The notes beneath the pieces are model-generated. The model saw only the letters and a list, made by a program, of their open reading frames with translations, had not been told where the DNA came from and did not search any database. 64,000 nt of DNA from Laburnicola sp. R22_1 (taxonomy: Eukaryota > Ascomycota > Dothideomycetes > Pleosporales > Didymosphaeriaceae), in assembly GCA_014281115.1 (NCBI GenBank), contig JACONQ010000002.1, positions 868,001 to 932,000 on the forward strand, given 5' to 3'. Shown here piece by piece: positions 21,046 through 32,559 of this stretch. Each line of letters begins with the position of its first letter. The first letter of the stretch is position 1. Position numbers and translations under genes: made by a program.

Positions 21046-24000
21046 TCACTCGGAAGCCTTGGTATCGGCGGCAGGTTCATTCGATCGAGCGGGCGCCACT
21101 TTCGACGGTTGAGGAGAGGCAGCGGTAGAAGGTGGAGAGGCGACTTCTCCAGCACCCTCGCTATCCAAGCTTAACAGTGCACTGTTGCCAATTAGCTTGC
21201 ACGTAAAACGAACGGATGGGGCATTACACAACGTACCTGAATGAATTTGCATGGGATGTGGATTCCTTTTCCTTCTGGACTGGAGGAGTTCCTGTCCGGG
21301 AAGAGGCCCCCGAGTCTGCACCGCCCATTAGGCCTGAACCAGGACCAAGGCCACGGCGATTACTGTTGACGCGGGGCCCAAGCATGGACGGACCAAGCTG
21401 ATTCGAGTTGGTGCGACCACTAGCATTCTTAGACAACTTGCGGAGGTCATCCATAGCCACGCGTCCACCAAAATCTTGAGGGGGTGGTGGTCCACCTCCA
21501 GAGAAAGAACGAGCATCACCGCGACCAGGCGGGAGACGACCACCGCGATTGCTGGCGGATTGCTGAGCAGCCGCTTGCTGAGCAGCAGCCGCTTCTTGAT
21601 GAATCTGCTGTATGGTCTTGGGTCCCTTATCAGCTTGCTTGTCGTGCCAGTTCGCCTTCCGAAGATCGACAAGGTCCAGCAACATGAACCTAAGACGCGA
21701 CGGGAGTCCTTCCATGTTCATTATCTTCTCTATGCGTTCGAAGTAAACGGTCAACATCTTGGGTCCGGCGTCTGCTGTTGCCATTGTCGCACCAACCGTG
21801 CGAAGCAACCGCACCAAACTCTCGATGGCCGACTCATCAGGCAGACCTTCAAAATCAAGGAGCTTGAGCACGCATTCGTGCATGATGCGGAGAGTCAACA
21901 TATTGAGTTTGTAAAGTTCACCAATGAACTGGATGAGACCGAGGCCTTTTCGCTTGGCAGCAGCGGCAATGTAGTACTCGTCAGAGAAGTTGACTTCTTT
22001 GCCATCTGCTTCAGGCTTGTCGGGCAAGTTGACCTCCCAACCTTTCTCGAACTCTTCTTGGCAGCGATTGAGAAGGTACTTCCTGAAAAGAGCACCTCCA
22101 ACGACAGGGTTGCCGTGCTTGTCTTTGACGTTCTCGTCATGGATCTCGGTGCTCATAGTCATGAGCATCTTGTGGCAGAACTTCGCATACATCGAAGACC
22201 AATGCTGCTCGTCGCAAGCCTTCTCGAATGTAAGTTGGATCACTTGTCTAAGTGTGCGACCATCGGCTTCGTTCTTGCTCTGTCCAGCAATCTCGAGAAT
22301 CTGATCCGAGATCTTTTCGAATTTTTCTGGTGTCAATTTGTTGAGGTTGGACTTCACCTTGCGCTGGACCATGTCAGGAGGCATATGACCTGCGACTGGC
22401 TGTTGGGGAGCTGCGACTTTCGAATGAGGTGTCCAACCAGTCGTGGATTTCTCGAGCGCTTTGATTTCCATGCCCGAGGTCAGTGGCATCTGCTTTTCAT
22501 CCTGCCTATTCGTCGTCTGACCTCCGCGACGGCTGCCCCGACCGCGGGAACTACCAACACGTGGGGAATTGGGTGCAGCTTGGCCCATGTTTTGGAAGGA
22601 CGAAGTACGTGCCATCTGGACTGGAAAGCCGCCGGGGCGAGAAGGTTGCACGAGTTGAGCGAGAGGGTTAGTCATTGGGCCTCGCTGTGACTGCGCGAAG
22701 CGCTGCTCAGACGTGGTTCCGGCCGGCAACGTCCTTCCTCCGGGAGGGAAGGAGCCCTGGAAACTACCCATAGGGCCACCCAAGCCGCTTCGAGACGGTT
22801 GTCGGCCACCCATACCCATTGACGATGACCCGCGAGCGGACTTCGGACCAGCAGACTCGGAAGAATCGCCAACCGTCTCCTTGAGTTTCGAGTCCCAGTC
22901 AATGGATGGTTTCTCTTTGAACACATCCTGGAATTGAAGCAAGAACGAAGGTTCGTAAACCTTTCCTTTAGACTTGGTACCAACGTTGAGAGCTGGATTC
23001 GGAGACTGAATACCCTCTGGGTACTTCACAAGCTCACGTTGCACCTCGAGGAAGCGAGCCGACTTGAGCGACATCATGCCTGGCGTAGGAGCGGGCGGCT
23101 CCACAGATTTGGTCGTCTCCAGCTTGAGATGAGCGGGCTTGGGCTTGGCCCCAGTGGTCTTCGACTGCACCGGGGGGGTGACAGTGCGCTCGGCAGGCGG
23201 CGTCACTGTCTCTGTGGATGGCTCTTCGTGGCCTGCAGCAGGACCAAACATTGTGTTCTTCTTGAGCGAAGCGAAGAGCTTCTCACGTTCAGCTTTCTGC
23301 TCAGGAGTTTCTTGGGACCTGGCGGCCTCTGCGGCCTCGGCCTCGCGTTCAGCCTGCTTCATGCGTTCGTCTGCTTCCTTCGCACGTTCGGCTTCGAGAG
23401 CTTTCTCCTTTTCGAGCTTGATCTTTCTCTGTTCGGCAAACTTGCGTTCCCGTTCTTCCTCTTCTTTCTCTGCGCGCTCCATCTCTTCGATCATGCCTAT
23501 AAACGTTAGTGGTGACCAGATATATGGGTGTGGCAGTACGTACGCTCCATCTCCTCATCAGCCTTACGCTGTTGCTCTTCTGCGTCAGCTTTAGCAGCTT
23601 CAGCGGCCTCTTTTTCTTTAGCAGCCTTGTCGGCTTCAGCCTTCTCAGCCTCTTCTTTGGCCTTTTGAGCTTTCTCGGCTTCAGCCTTGTCCTCTTCAGC
23701 CTTCTTCTTGTCGGCTGCTTCTTTCTTCCTATCGTCGTCTTCCTTCTTCCTGTCGTCATCCTCCTTCTTTTTATCGGCCTCTTCCTTCTGACTGGCTGCT
23801 TGAAGGTTCTGCTGAAACTGCTTGAGGAACTCAGCCTTCTTTTCGCTGTCTGACTTTGCAGCTACACTTTCGGTACGGCTGTGCGTAGACTCAGGTCGCG
23901 GTGGAGGGGTCGGAGTAGCGACAATGGCGGGTGACTTTGGCGGCGGAGGGGCTTGGGCGGGGGAAGCGGGCTTGGGCTTAAAGTCCACGACCTTTCCATC

Positions 24001-25779
24001 GGTTGTTTTGATCTGCGGACGTGTTAGATGCGACGATATCAGAAGGGACAGAGAGTACGTACCACCACGGCCTTGCTCTTAGACTTGGCCGGTATAGCAA
24101 AGGACGATGCCGGAGCCGGGCTGCCAGATGGAGCGCTGGGCGTCTGGGAGACGTGGCTCACATTGGTCATAGCGGGCGTGGACGGCTGTTGAGCAGCGGA
24201 TGGCGGTCGCTCCGATATGTTGGATGGCGTCCGCGACATGCCCTGTGCCTGTGGCTGGCCATAGCCCGGGACTGGGTAGCCCTGATGAGGGAAACTATGA
24301 CCGCGTCCTGGAGACGCTGGAACACCAGGATAATGCATGCCCTGTGTCATTCCGTAGTTTTGGCCTGGATAGTTCTGGCCGTAGTAAGGGTTGTACGGAT
24401 CCAATGCTTGAGGTGGACCATACATGGCCTGTGATTGTTGGATTTCGGTTAGAAACTGTGCAGTTATATATGTCGAAGAGAAAGGCGGATCGACAGGATC
24501 AAAGAGAGTGCACGACGATGACGAGTCGCGTCGCAACCGAGAGTTCGGCTGCTTCGGGACCGCCAAAGGTACGGGACAAAACTGAGAAGATACTTGTGCC
24601 CGAGGAGCTTGCGGAGGCTGAATCGGCTTGCTGGACTCGGACACTGGAGAGGTAAGAGAAATATTGGAACATGTACGAACCGGCTGTGGGTAGGGCTGTT
24701 GGCCGTAATTATAGCCACTGTAGGTGGCTTGTTGATGCATCGCTGCTGGCGTGATGGCAGGCGACCTGTTTGCACGATACGGCGAGTTGGGGTGCATTGG
24801 TTGAAATGCGGGCGGCATGTTGGGACCTCGAGGCTGGTTGGGCATGGCGCGATATGGTTGAGGAGAAGTGCCAGGGTGCATCGGGGGATAATTATTAAAT
24901 CCACCTCGGCCACGGCCGCCGTTCGGAGGGAAACCCCGGGACATGTTCGGATTACTCATGTCGCTGTGCGCCGACTGTGAAGATTCGCGGCGCAGGTGCT
25001 GAGCCTGGGGAAACGAATTCGGCTGTTGGGGTAGTGAAATAGGGCGTGACTGTGTGCGCGTTAGAAAATTCGGGCTTTTGGACCAAGCTTGGCGGAGGCG
25101 CCTGCGACCAACTTACGTTTGACTCAGCACTGTCGCTGCCGCCACCGAACACAAGGTCAGGGCGCGTAGGCAGGGTATCAGGCTTGCCACCGCTCGAGAT
25201 GGGGGTGGGGATGGGCGATGGTGAGTGTGCAGGCGACGCGACACGCGGGTTCGACAGTTGCGGGTTCAGGTTCTGTCCCTGCGGCTGGGGTGTGACGTGT
25301 GAAGGTGCGGGCGAGCCGGCGAGTGAACCGAAGGTGAGGTTCGAGGGCACGCGCGTAGGCACGGCGCCGCCGTTGGGAATGGAGCCGCTGGTGCCTGCGG
25401 CGCTAATGGTGACGGAGGACTTGCGGCTGTGGTCGCCGTGTGAAGCGGTCCCGTTGGCGACGCTGCTGTTGACAATGGTCGGTCCCATGGCGGGGACGGC
25501 GGGCTTGATGGCGTTGCTGCCATTCACGGGGGAGATGGACGCACTCTTGCCATGGTGAGTGGTCTGCGGGCCACCCACTGCCACAGGCGGCGCGGCGCTG
25601 GACGCGATCGGAGGAGAGGTTATCTTCTTGGTCGCGTTGGCGTACGAGCTGCGGGCAGTGGGCGGAGCCGGTCCAGCGGCCACGTTGGCGGACGATCCAG
25701 ACAAGGACGAGTTCGCGGCGGCAGCGGTCTGGGAGGCGGCAATGGGCGGGTTCTGCGCGTTCGAGATGGATGCACTCAT
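21046..25779 (-). CDS. Translation initiation factor eIF4G
   Basis: Scaffold of the cap-binding complex that links eIF4E, eIF4A and poly(A)-binding protein. Exons 25117-25779, 24063-25022, 23544-24012, 21237-23496 and 21046-21181 give 1495 residues if 24429-24680 is coding. The N-terminal half is low-complexity (Ser/Pro/Ala, then RGRGG and Tyr/Gln/Pro-rich). It is followed by a long Lys/Glu/Ala helix (about residues 600-780, KKEDDDRKKE-type). The eIF4E-binding motif YEPSFLL (YxxxxL-phi) comes next, then RG-rich linkers and the MIF4G HEAT domain (about 1075-1315; LNKLTPEKFEKISDQIL to RFMLLDLVDLR). The C terminus is RG-, Ser- and Pro-rich without an MA3 domain, as in fungal eIF4G. The start MSASISNAQ is the first ATG of the exon. 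The 252-nt in-frame segment within exon 2 may be an intron (see findings). Confidence 0.93.
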
Positions 25780-28700
25780 TAGAAACCTGGGCAAGCGGTC
25801 GTGAGGAGGTCGTGCGAGGGGCGAGAGGCAGACGGGCGCGACGACAGATGCGCAGAAGGCTGGGCTCTGCGAGGGCCGGCGGGTGTATTAGGTGCGAGTC
25901 TGCGGAGGACTCGGGTGCAGAAAGGAGCGGAGGGAGACGGAGAGGTCTACGCCTGCGGAAAAGGACGACTGGGCTGTCGGCGCTGCACGGGCGTGAGCGG
26001 GACGAGCGACAAGTGCCACGGGGACGGAATTCGACAGAGGTCTCTGCGAATCCTAGCAAGCGCCTCGTGATGTGAGGCCGCTGCGAGATGGGAGATGGTG
26101 TCTTCGAGATGAAGAAGGCTGGGTGAGGGAGAATCACAGTGAGGCGAGAACAATTTTCTAAGGGTTCGTCGGCCCAAGCGAGCGAGCGGCCAGGATCTCC
26201 TGTGCTGGGCCCAAGGCGCCGACGGCATCGCCCAACGACGCGCCTTATTATTATCATCATCAGGGCAGCAATACGCCGATGACTCGCTGCGGGTTTGCCT
26301 CTACTACGACGGTCTGTTTCACGCCGCAGCATTCACGGCGGGCAGCAAGTGTTTGCGCAGCGCCGTGGTTGCTGCCTGCCCGCCCAAACCGGCCGTGAGG
26401 CTCCTCCCGCCAACCGCCCCTCCGCCCTGCGTCCGGCCTCGTCGACGGTCGCCGTGAGCCTACACACCAAGGATGATTCACGTCGGCGGCTGCTTCTGTC
26501 GTGGCGTAGCGATGCGCCTCTGGCCTGTGCAGCGTGCAGCCAGAGCCCAGACGAACCAGGTCGCTGGGAGACGTCTTTCAAGCCTGCGACGTCGCACCGC
26601 TCGCATGCGCAGCACCCACCGCACCTTTGTAGGAGACAAAGCCCGTTGCCTAACAACAATACGAAGTGCCCTTTGCACACGCCAGACAGATGTCTGCAGT
26701 CTGCACAGCGAAGAAGGCTGACGTCCTGACCCGTGGACGTCCTGCCATCACATGCACAATGACGACGACTGCGTGAAACGACCCTCATCTCGCACTGACA
26801 GTCCGTTAAATCCGGAGCGCCCCTATTGGCAGCAATCGATAACACGCCACAGCAATATCTGCTCTGCCCTACGCGCTCTCTAAGTCCTTCTAGAAGAAAG
26901 TCTACATTGTGGCGCACGTCAACTACATCTGTAGTCTTCTTTGTCCGTCTCTTGTTGCGTCCATCTGGACTCGGCGTCGTGCAGAGTCTCTCGCCCGGGC
27001 CCCAGCCTACCGTCCGCCTACTGCCTTGACTCATCCCACCACCACGCCGTGTGATACTGACCTGCGTTCAGACATCCGGGTGGAAACGCGAGACTTGTCA
27101 GTGACTCCTTCGCCCAAGACCAGGAGCACCACGGTTGTTCTTAAAAGGCAGACCGTGGCGATGCTTGTCCACCATGGCACGAAGCCGTCGGCGCTGTCCG
27201 ACCAGAAAGACGAGGCCGGCGGACACACAGCTAGTGCTCGGAATCGAAACACGGCAGACTACCTGTCACAAACCGGCCTCTCCTGTGACATGTCGGGGCC
27301 GCAGCAGCTAGATACGGAACCTACGGGTGCGAAACGGCTGGACCTGAGCCGGTTGCACCGTGTCCTCGAATGCGCATAGCTTTGTCCACGCCGAGACTCG
27401 ACGGCGCCATCGCGCAAGGCTTCTCCTCCTAGCTATTCGCGAGCCAAGCGTGTGACTGGGCTTGCAACTGTGACTGAAGGTGACTGGGAGAGCATGGCAT
27501 GTGGTAACATGCGTACCTGCTCGCCGCTTTTCTATCCCCCAGCTACTCCTTGGGCCGCCGTCTGCGCTTTGCTTTTGGTCCCTCCGCGTTGACCGTAGGC
27601 GGTTCTGTTGTTTCGCAGCCAAACACTCCTGAAAGATGGTCGGTCAAAAAGTGCCCATGCAGCGTGGTCTGCGTGGAGCATGGCGAAAAGGCCGCGGTCG
27701 ACTGCCGTCTCTTTGCACCTTCTTCCTCGAGTACACGCGCTATTGGGTGTCCTGGCAACTAGTGCAAAGTTTACCAGAGGAGAAAAACCCAAGGTCGATC
27801 TCCCATCATTGGCGCAAGCTTCGGGAATCAGCAACACCTGTAGGACACCACCTTCGGGCACTAAGAGCGCCTCACGACGCCTTTTTGATCCTCTGTTGGC
27901 CGGCAAACAGACCCGTTCGTAAGAGAGAAAGCCCCAAATCAAATGCCACCTCACTGCCGAGGTACTGTACGGACCGCAGTCGGATTTGCTTTTTTGTCGG
28001 CGAGCGAAGAGGGCAGTCGGCTACCAAGATAAGAGAACTATGCCAACATGGCCCGAAGCCCAACGTGCTGTTCAAATGTTGCTTCTTCCATCGGGAACTT
28101 CGAAGCCAAGATAGGCTGACTGCGCATGTTGCATGTGAAGGCCCCTACACGTGATCTCGTATTTATCCCACCAATGGCGCCCAATCCAGCATTCACTCCG
28201 TTCCCAACAAGGCAATTCGGATCTCATGATGCCAGACCTTTTGCGCACCAATCCCGTTTCCGCAAGGATCGCACACCCGTCGGGACCTCCCGCAAGGCGC
28301 TTTCTCCAGACCCCACGATTTCGCCGTCCCACTGTCTGTCCGCCGTCAGACGACTCCTATAGCGCAGCAAAGAGGTGCGAGCAATGTCCGCTGATGCGAG
28401 CGCTACGCCCGGTCTTCAGCTCTCCGTCTCGCTTGAAAAGGGATTAGCGACGTGCAATGGAGCCGCCGGTCTTGCGACTACATAGGAACGACGTTCCGAT
28501 GAGCCTCTTCGAATATGCATGTACCAGGTACCCGTACCCTACCACGCGGACTTTTTCTCTGAGCGCCCTAGCCTATCTTCCGGTCAGCTAGTCACGGACA
28601 TGACTCCGCATGTCGTCAACGCGGCTCTGGGTATGTACAGGCAAAAGCAGCGAACACATTCTCGCGAAGTCGGTGCCGATGCTGGAAAGAGGGCACATAT

Positions 28701-29219
28701 CCGACTTGGCCTCTCAGCGCTCAGCCTAGTTCGCTACGCGTCGCTTCGACAGCACCCAAACCCCTGCCCACCTTACCTACCATACCCAGTCCATAACAAA
28801 GGTAGTAGAACAACAACCAACGCATTCAGCACCACCGTAAACTTTATCGCATCCATCGCATCAACGCATCGGGATACATCACCAGATCACACGTCTGCAC
28901 ACAATAAACAACCCTGCAACAAGCCTCACCGTTTGCCCAGCGCCTTCTGGAAGCCCCCTGGAAGAAGTCTGCATTCACAAATCTTCCAATTCGTACGGTA
29001 ACGACCTCTTGCGCAAAAAGTACCGCCCAACCTACAATTAAGCCTAAGATCTGCAGCAAGGCCAGGCTGGCGCTCGAGGAAATCATCCGCGGCTCCAAGT
29101 CTTCTCCACAAACCATATCCCTGTCCTAATCGCATTGCCTTGCTTTGCAGCTGCCAGCTGCCAAGATGCGATGTAGCCGCACTCAATTTCCCACCACTTC
29201 AATCTATCAGATCGAAAAG
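25780..29219. other. Gene-poor stretch upstream of eIF4G
   Basis: About 3.4 kb with normal GC content. The nearest 200-500 bases are presumably eIF4G promoter and 5' UTR. Open frames up to 233 codons are present, but they have erratic composition and no motifs, and I do not call them. A non-coding transcript or long regulatory region is possible but not shown. Confidence 0.45.
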
Positions 29220-29330
29220 CCGCTAGCGACCGCTCCACTTCTCTACTAGCGTAGCAGAGTTAAGAGCACTTAATAGTATATTTTAGTTTATTTTAAGCTT
29301 AGTAGTAATAGTAGGCTTTATAGTAGATAT

Positions 29331-29420
29331 TATGTGTTGTTAAATTAACTACCTAGGGGTAGAACGACAAAGGCTTTCATCTTAAATAACATAACAAAAA
29401 AAGCAGAGCCCCCTGCTTAG
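29331..29420 (+). repeat. Fold-back repeat copy 1
   Basis: Forward copy. It pairs with copy 2 across an 81-base spacer, so the two can form a long stem-loop. Confidence 0.8.
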
Positions 29421-29501
29421 TTATTAAAAAGAGCGTAAAAAAGGTAATTACAAAAAAAGCGTATTTAAACTACAAAGTAGATATTATATATAAATTTTTT
29501 T

Positions 29502-29592
29502 CTAAGCAGGAGGCTCTGCTTTTTTTTGTTATGTTATTTGAGATAAAAGCCTTTGTTGTCCTACCCCTAGGTAGATTTAATTAACGCCACAT
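29502..29592 (-). repeat. Fold-back repeat copy 2 (inverted)
   Basis: Reverse complement of copies 1 and 3 with scattered A/T substitutions. Its outer end (GCGTTAATT region) mirrors the outer end of copy 3. Confidence 0.8.
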
Positions 29593-29652
29593 ATAAATTT
29601 TTTAACTAAAATTTTTAGTACTTTTTTTTAGTAAAAAACTACTCTTTAACTT

Positions 29653-29741
29653 TATGTGTGGTGTTAATTTAATCTACCTAGGAGTAGGATAACAAAGGCT
29701 TTTATTATAAATAATATATAAAAAAGCAGAGCTCCCTACTT
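29653..29741 (+). repeat. Fold-back repeat copy 3
   Basis: Forward copy, inverted relative to copy 2, with a 60-base AT-rich spacer between them. Confidence 0.78.
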
Positions 29742-29940
29742 AGTAAACTAAAAATATAGTAATTATTAACTTTAAAAGTATTATTACCTATTTTAGTATT
29801 TAAAAAAAGTATTTAAAGTAGCTAAAATTTTAAGTAGTAAGTAAACTAAAATAAGTAACTATTTAAAAATCTTTAGCTATAAGAGTACCTTAGCTAATAG
29901 TTAACTATAGTTACTAGTACTATAAGTACGTAGGTAAAGG

Positions 29941-32559
29941 TGAGCTTTGGCGACCAACTCCCCCCGGTTAATCTATGCACCGCAAGAACTCTATCCAACC
30001 TTATCCTGAGATCCCCAGAGGTTCGTCATGTGCATGCAGCCACATCCGTATCCCTCATGCCGCACTCCCCGCCCTTTCCATCAACACCATGCTGCTTCTA
30101 CCCCCATGCTGCTCCCATGCTGCTCCCATGCAAGCTGCACGCTGCACGCTGCAAGTTCCTACATGCAGCCAGCCCCTACCACACTATTGCCTTTCCCCGC
30201 AAACGTCAAGAAGGAAAATTGTCCGGCGAATTGGACGCCTGCGGGACGCTACGCTAACACACCAATTTATCCATACAATAGAAGGCTGCACAGAAGACCG
30301 TTCCTGCGCTTGCAGGAGCCGGAGCGGCTGAGAGCACCGCTGGAGACGTCTGGGGTAAGTGTGGAGATGGATAGATTGGAGCGTGGTGGGTGGTCATGTG
30401 GAGGGCTGCAGCTTTCCCGCAGCGCAGCCAGAATGCAGCCAGAATGCAGCGTGCCAAGCGCAGGGCGTGGATGGCAGAAGGCTTTTCTGTGGAGTAGAAT
30501 GTTCGGAAGCATGAGTGCGAGCTGCTATGCTTTGGTCTGGCGATTCTTACGCTTCAGGGACCCGTTGCGCGTGCTATCGTCGTTCAGTCAGGGGTGCCCG
30601 CCGCCACGAGCTGGGCTGAAAGGAGCTGGTGGACTGACTGCCTCTTGAGGTTCGTCTTTCAGCTTGCTTGTAGAGCCTAGAGCCTGGCGAGCGAGCGAGC
30701 GAGCGAGCGAGCGATGCAGCAAACTAAGCTCATCCTTCCGGACTCCCAAACCTTGACGGTGGTACCACCACACATACCAACAATAGTCCTCGCCTTCTCC
30801 CAAGAAGCTCCAGACCACCCAGCGGCCCAGCGCCACACGCATCCCCAGATGCAAGAAAAGAATCCCTCTCCATCAAACTCTCCCGCCTGACAAGCCATGT
30901 ATGCGGTACCACCCAACGCACCCAATCAACCACCATGCTCATCTTCAGCTGCTGCTCGCCACCCAAACAAAAAACAGCGAGCGAGCCAGTCCCCGCCCTG
31001 CCCTGGTCGCCTGCCTGCCCCACGCTCATATATCTTCCGCTACCCTACACTACCCTTCGCACCTGTAGTGTACCATCGCTTGGATATTAAGCCAGCCTAG
31101 TCTAGTTTCCATGGATGCGAGCATCCCACACTTTTTTCCATGACATCCGATTCCCTTCCAATAATGTACGCTGTTGCACTGCAGTGCGTGTATGTACCTC
31201 GAATCCGAATTCTACTCCTCCTAGGGTAAGTAAGGCGCTGTACTTTCCAACCGCGCAAAAAAGGGCTTCGCACACATTGGAGAGAGTCCGATGGACACGG
31301 ACCTGCCAAGCACGTCGTACGTATGGTAAGTTAAGTATGTAGCCTACGCGCGCATGCATGGCGACTATGTAGCAGAGAAGATATAGAGGAAAGAGAAAAT
31401 TCGTACCGGAGGAGAGGCAGGCGCTAGCCGTGCGTGCGACTCCGTAATAATGCAATGGGGAAAGAGCGGCAAAATGTGGGGTCGGGAATTTCCACTGGGG
31501 ATGATTACATACATCACGAGCATGCTGTCTGTGTAGGTATTACATCTTGTCTGTAGTGTAGCTTTAAGTTTGTGTAGACTATGAAATTATCTGTGTGCGT
31601 ACCGTGCCATGTGGCTACTACGTTGCGAGCGTGCGTATTATATATATGTATATGTGAGAGAGTGAGAATTTGTGGGTATCATTATTTCGTATTTTTGCTT
31701 TCCTAGGAACTTTTTACAAGCAAGGTGTAAACGAGGTTTTGTTGTACGGAATCGAGGCCCGCTCAGAACGACCGAGGGAAGAAACCAAGTAAGTACTAAG
31801 CCGGAACAAAGCACGCGCAAAGCGGCTGCAACGACGAACAAGAACGACAACGACAGGGCAAAACAGCATGAAAATCCGCCCCAGCGCTCAGGTGGCATTA
31901 TCAGAAAATCAAATAGGAAGAGGAAGGGAGGGACGCGCAAGAGGCGTTCGCAGTCGTGTAGCAGGGCGATATCGGAAGAATGCAAGTCCGCCAGTCCGAA
32001 GTCCGAAAAGCAGCAAGAGGCTGTGTTGGGCACAGCTGCGTCCGCCCAACAGTAGCAACAAGAGCATGAAATATGTAGGTACAAGAAGGGTATATGCCAG
32101 TAGCGCCAGTAGCGCCAATAGCATCTGAACGTGAAAAGTCCATCAATAGTAGGCCGCGGCGCAAGCTAGGTACTTCAACAGGCATGCTCGCATTGATGTG
32201 AAGCCGGGGGCTTGTAGAAAAACACCGGGCGTGAAACTCCGAAACCCTTGAGATTGGAAATGAGAAGCGGGATCTGAGAACCCGTCCGGGACTTCGAAAC
32301 GTAACATGTGCGAGGAAAGAGCGCCCCGCCAAAAACGGTATGAAACAGCCACCCGGGATACCAGTCAAGCTTGCCGTGATGCTCCGAGGAAGTACCGGTC
32401 ATTTGCTGAGAGGTTGCCAGCACCGTTTTGTATCCCAATGCTCCTATTCCAAAATCCCATCATGCGCCTTGGACTCTTCAGAACGTAGCAATCATCCTGC
32501 CTAGACTCGATGCATCGTGGCCCCAACGTAAAAAATCATGCGCATAAAGTGGACGCCAT
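29941..32559. other. Intergenic, 2.6 kb, with short tandem repeats
   Basis: No recognisable gene. It holds short tandem motifs near 30100-30175 (GCTGCTCCCAT and CACGCTG repeats), near 30425-30450 (CAGCCAGAATG twice) and a GAGC microsatellite. The right end is the 3' side of the homeobox gene. Confidence 0.45.
30687..30713. repeat. (GAGC)n microsatellite
   Basis: About six perfect GAGC units in a row. Confidence 0.85.

Larger units (their letters stand above)
29220..29940. repeat. TA-rich island with three copies of a ~90-bp fold-back repeat
   Basis: The sequence changes abruptly from balanced to extremely TA-rich. It holds three diverged copies of one unit running from a TATGTGTTG/TTAA-type end through CTACCTAGGGGTAG and AAAGCAGAG to CTTAG. 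Orientations are forward, reverse, forward. The TA excess and point differences fit RIP (C-to-T) decay of a small inverted-repeat or MITE-like element. No transposase frame is present. Confidence 0.8.

Noticed and set aside
26333..27034. 233-codon open frame on the minus strand in the gene-poor block
   Set aside because: Erratic Cys/Arg-rich composition, no motif, no splice-linked neighbours; best explained as chance in GC-balanced DNA.
29331..29592. CRISPR-like or rho-independent terminator interpretation of the repeats
   Set aside because: The copies alternate in orientation, are not regularly spaced, and the surrounding genes are spliced eukaryotic genes.
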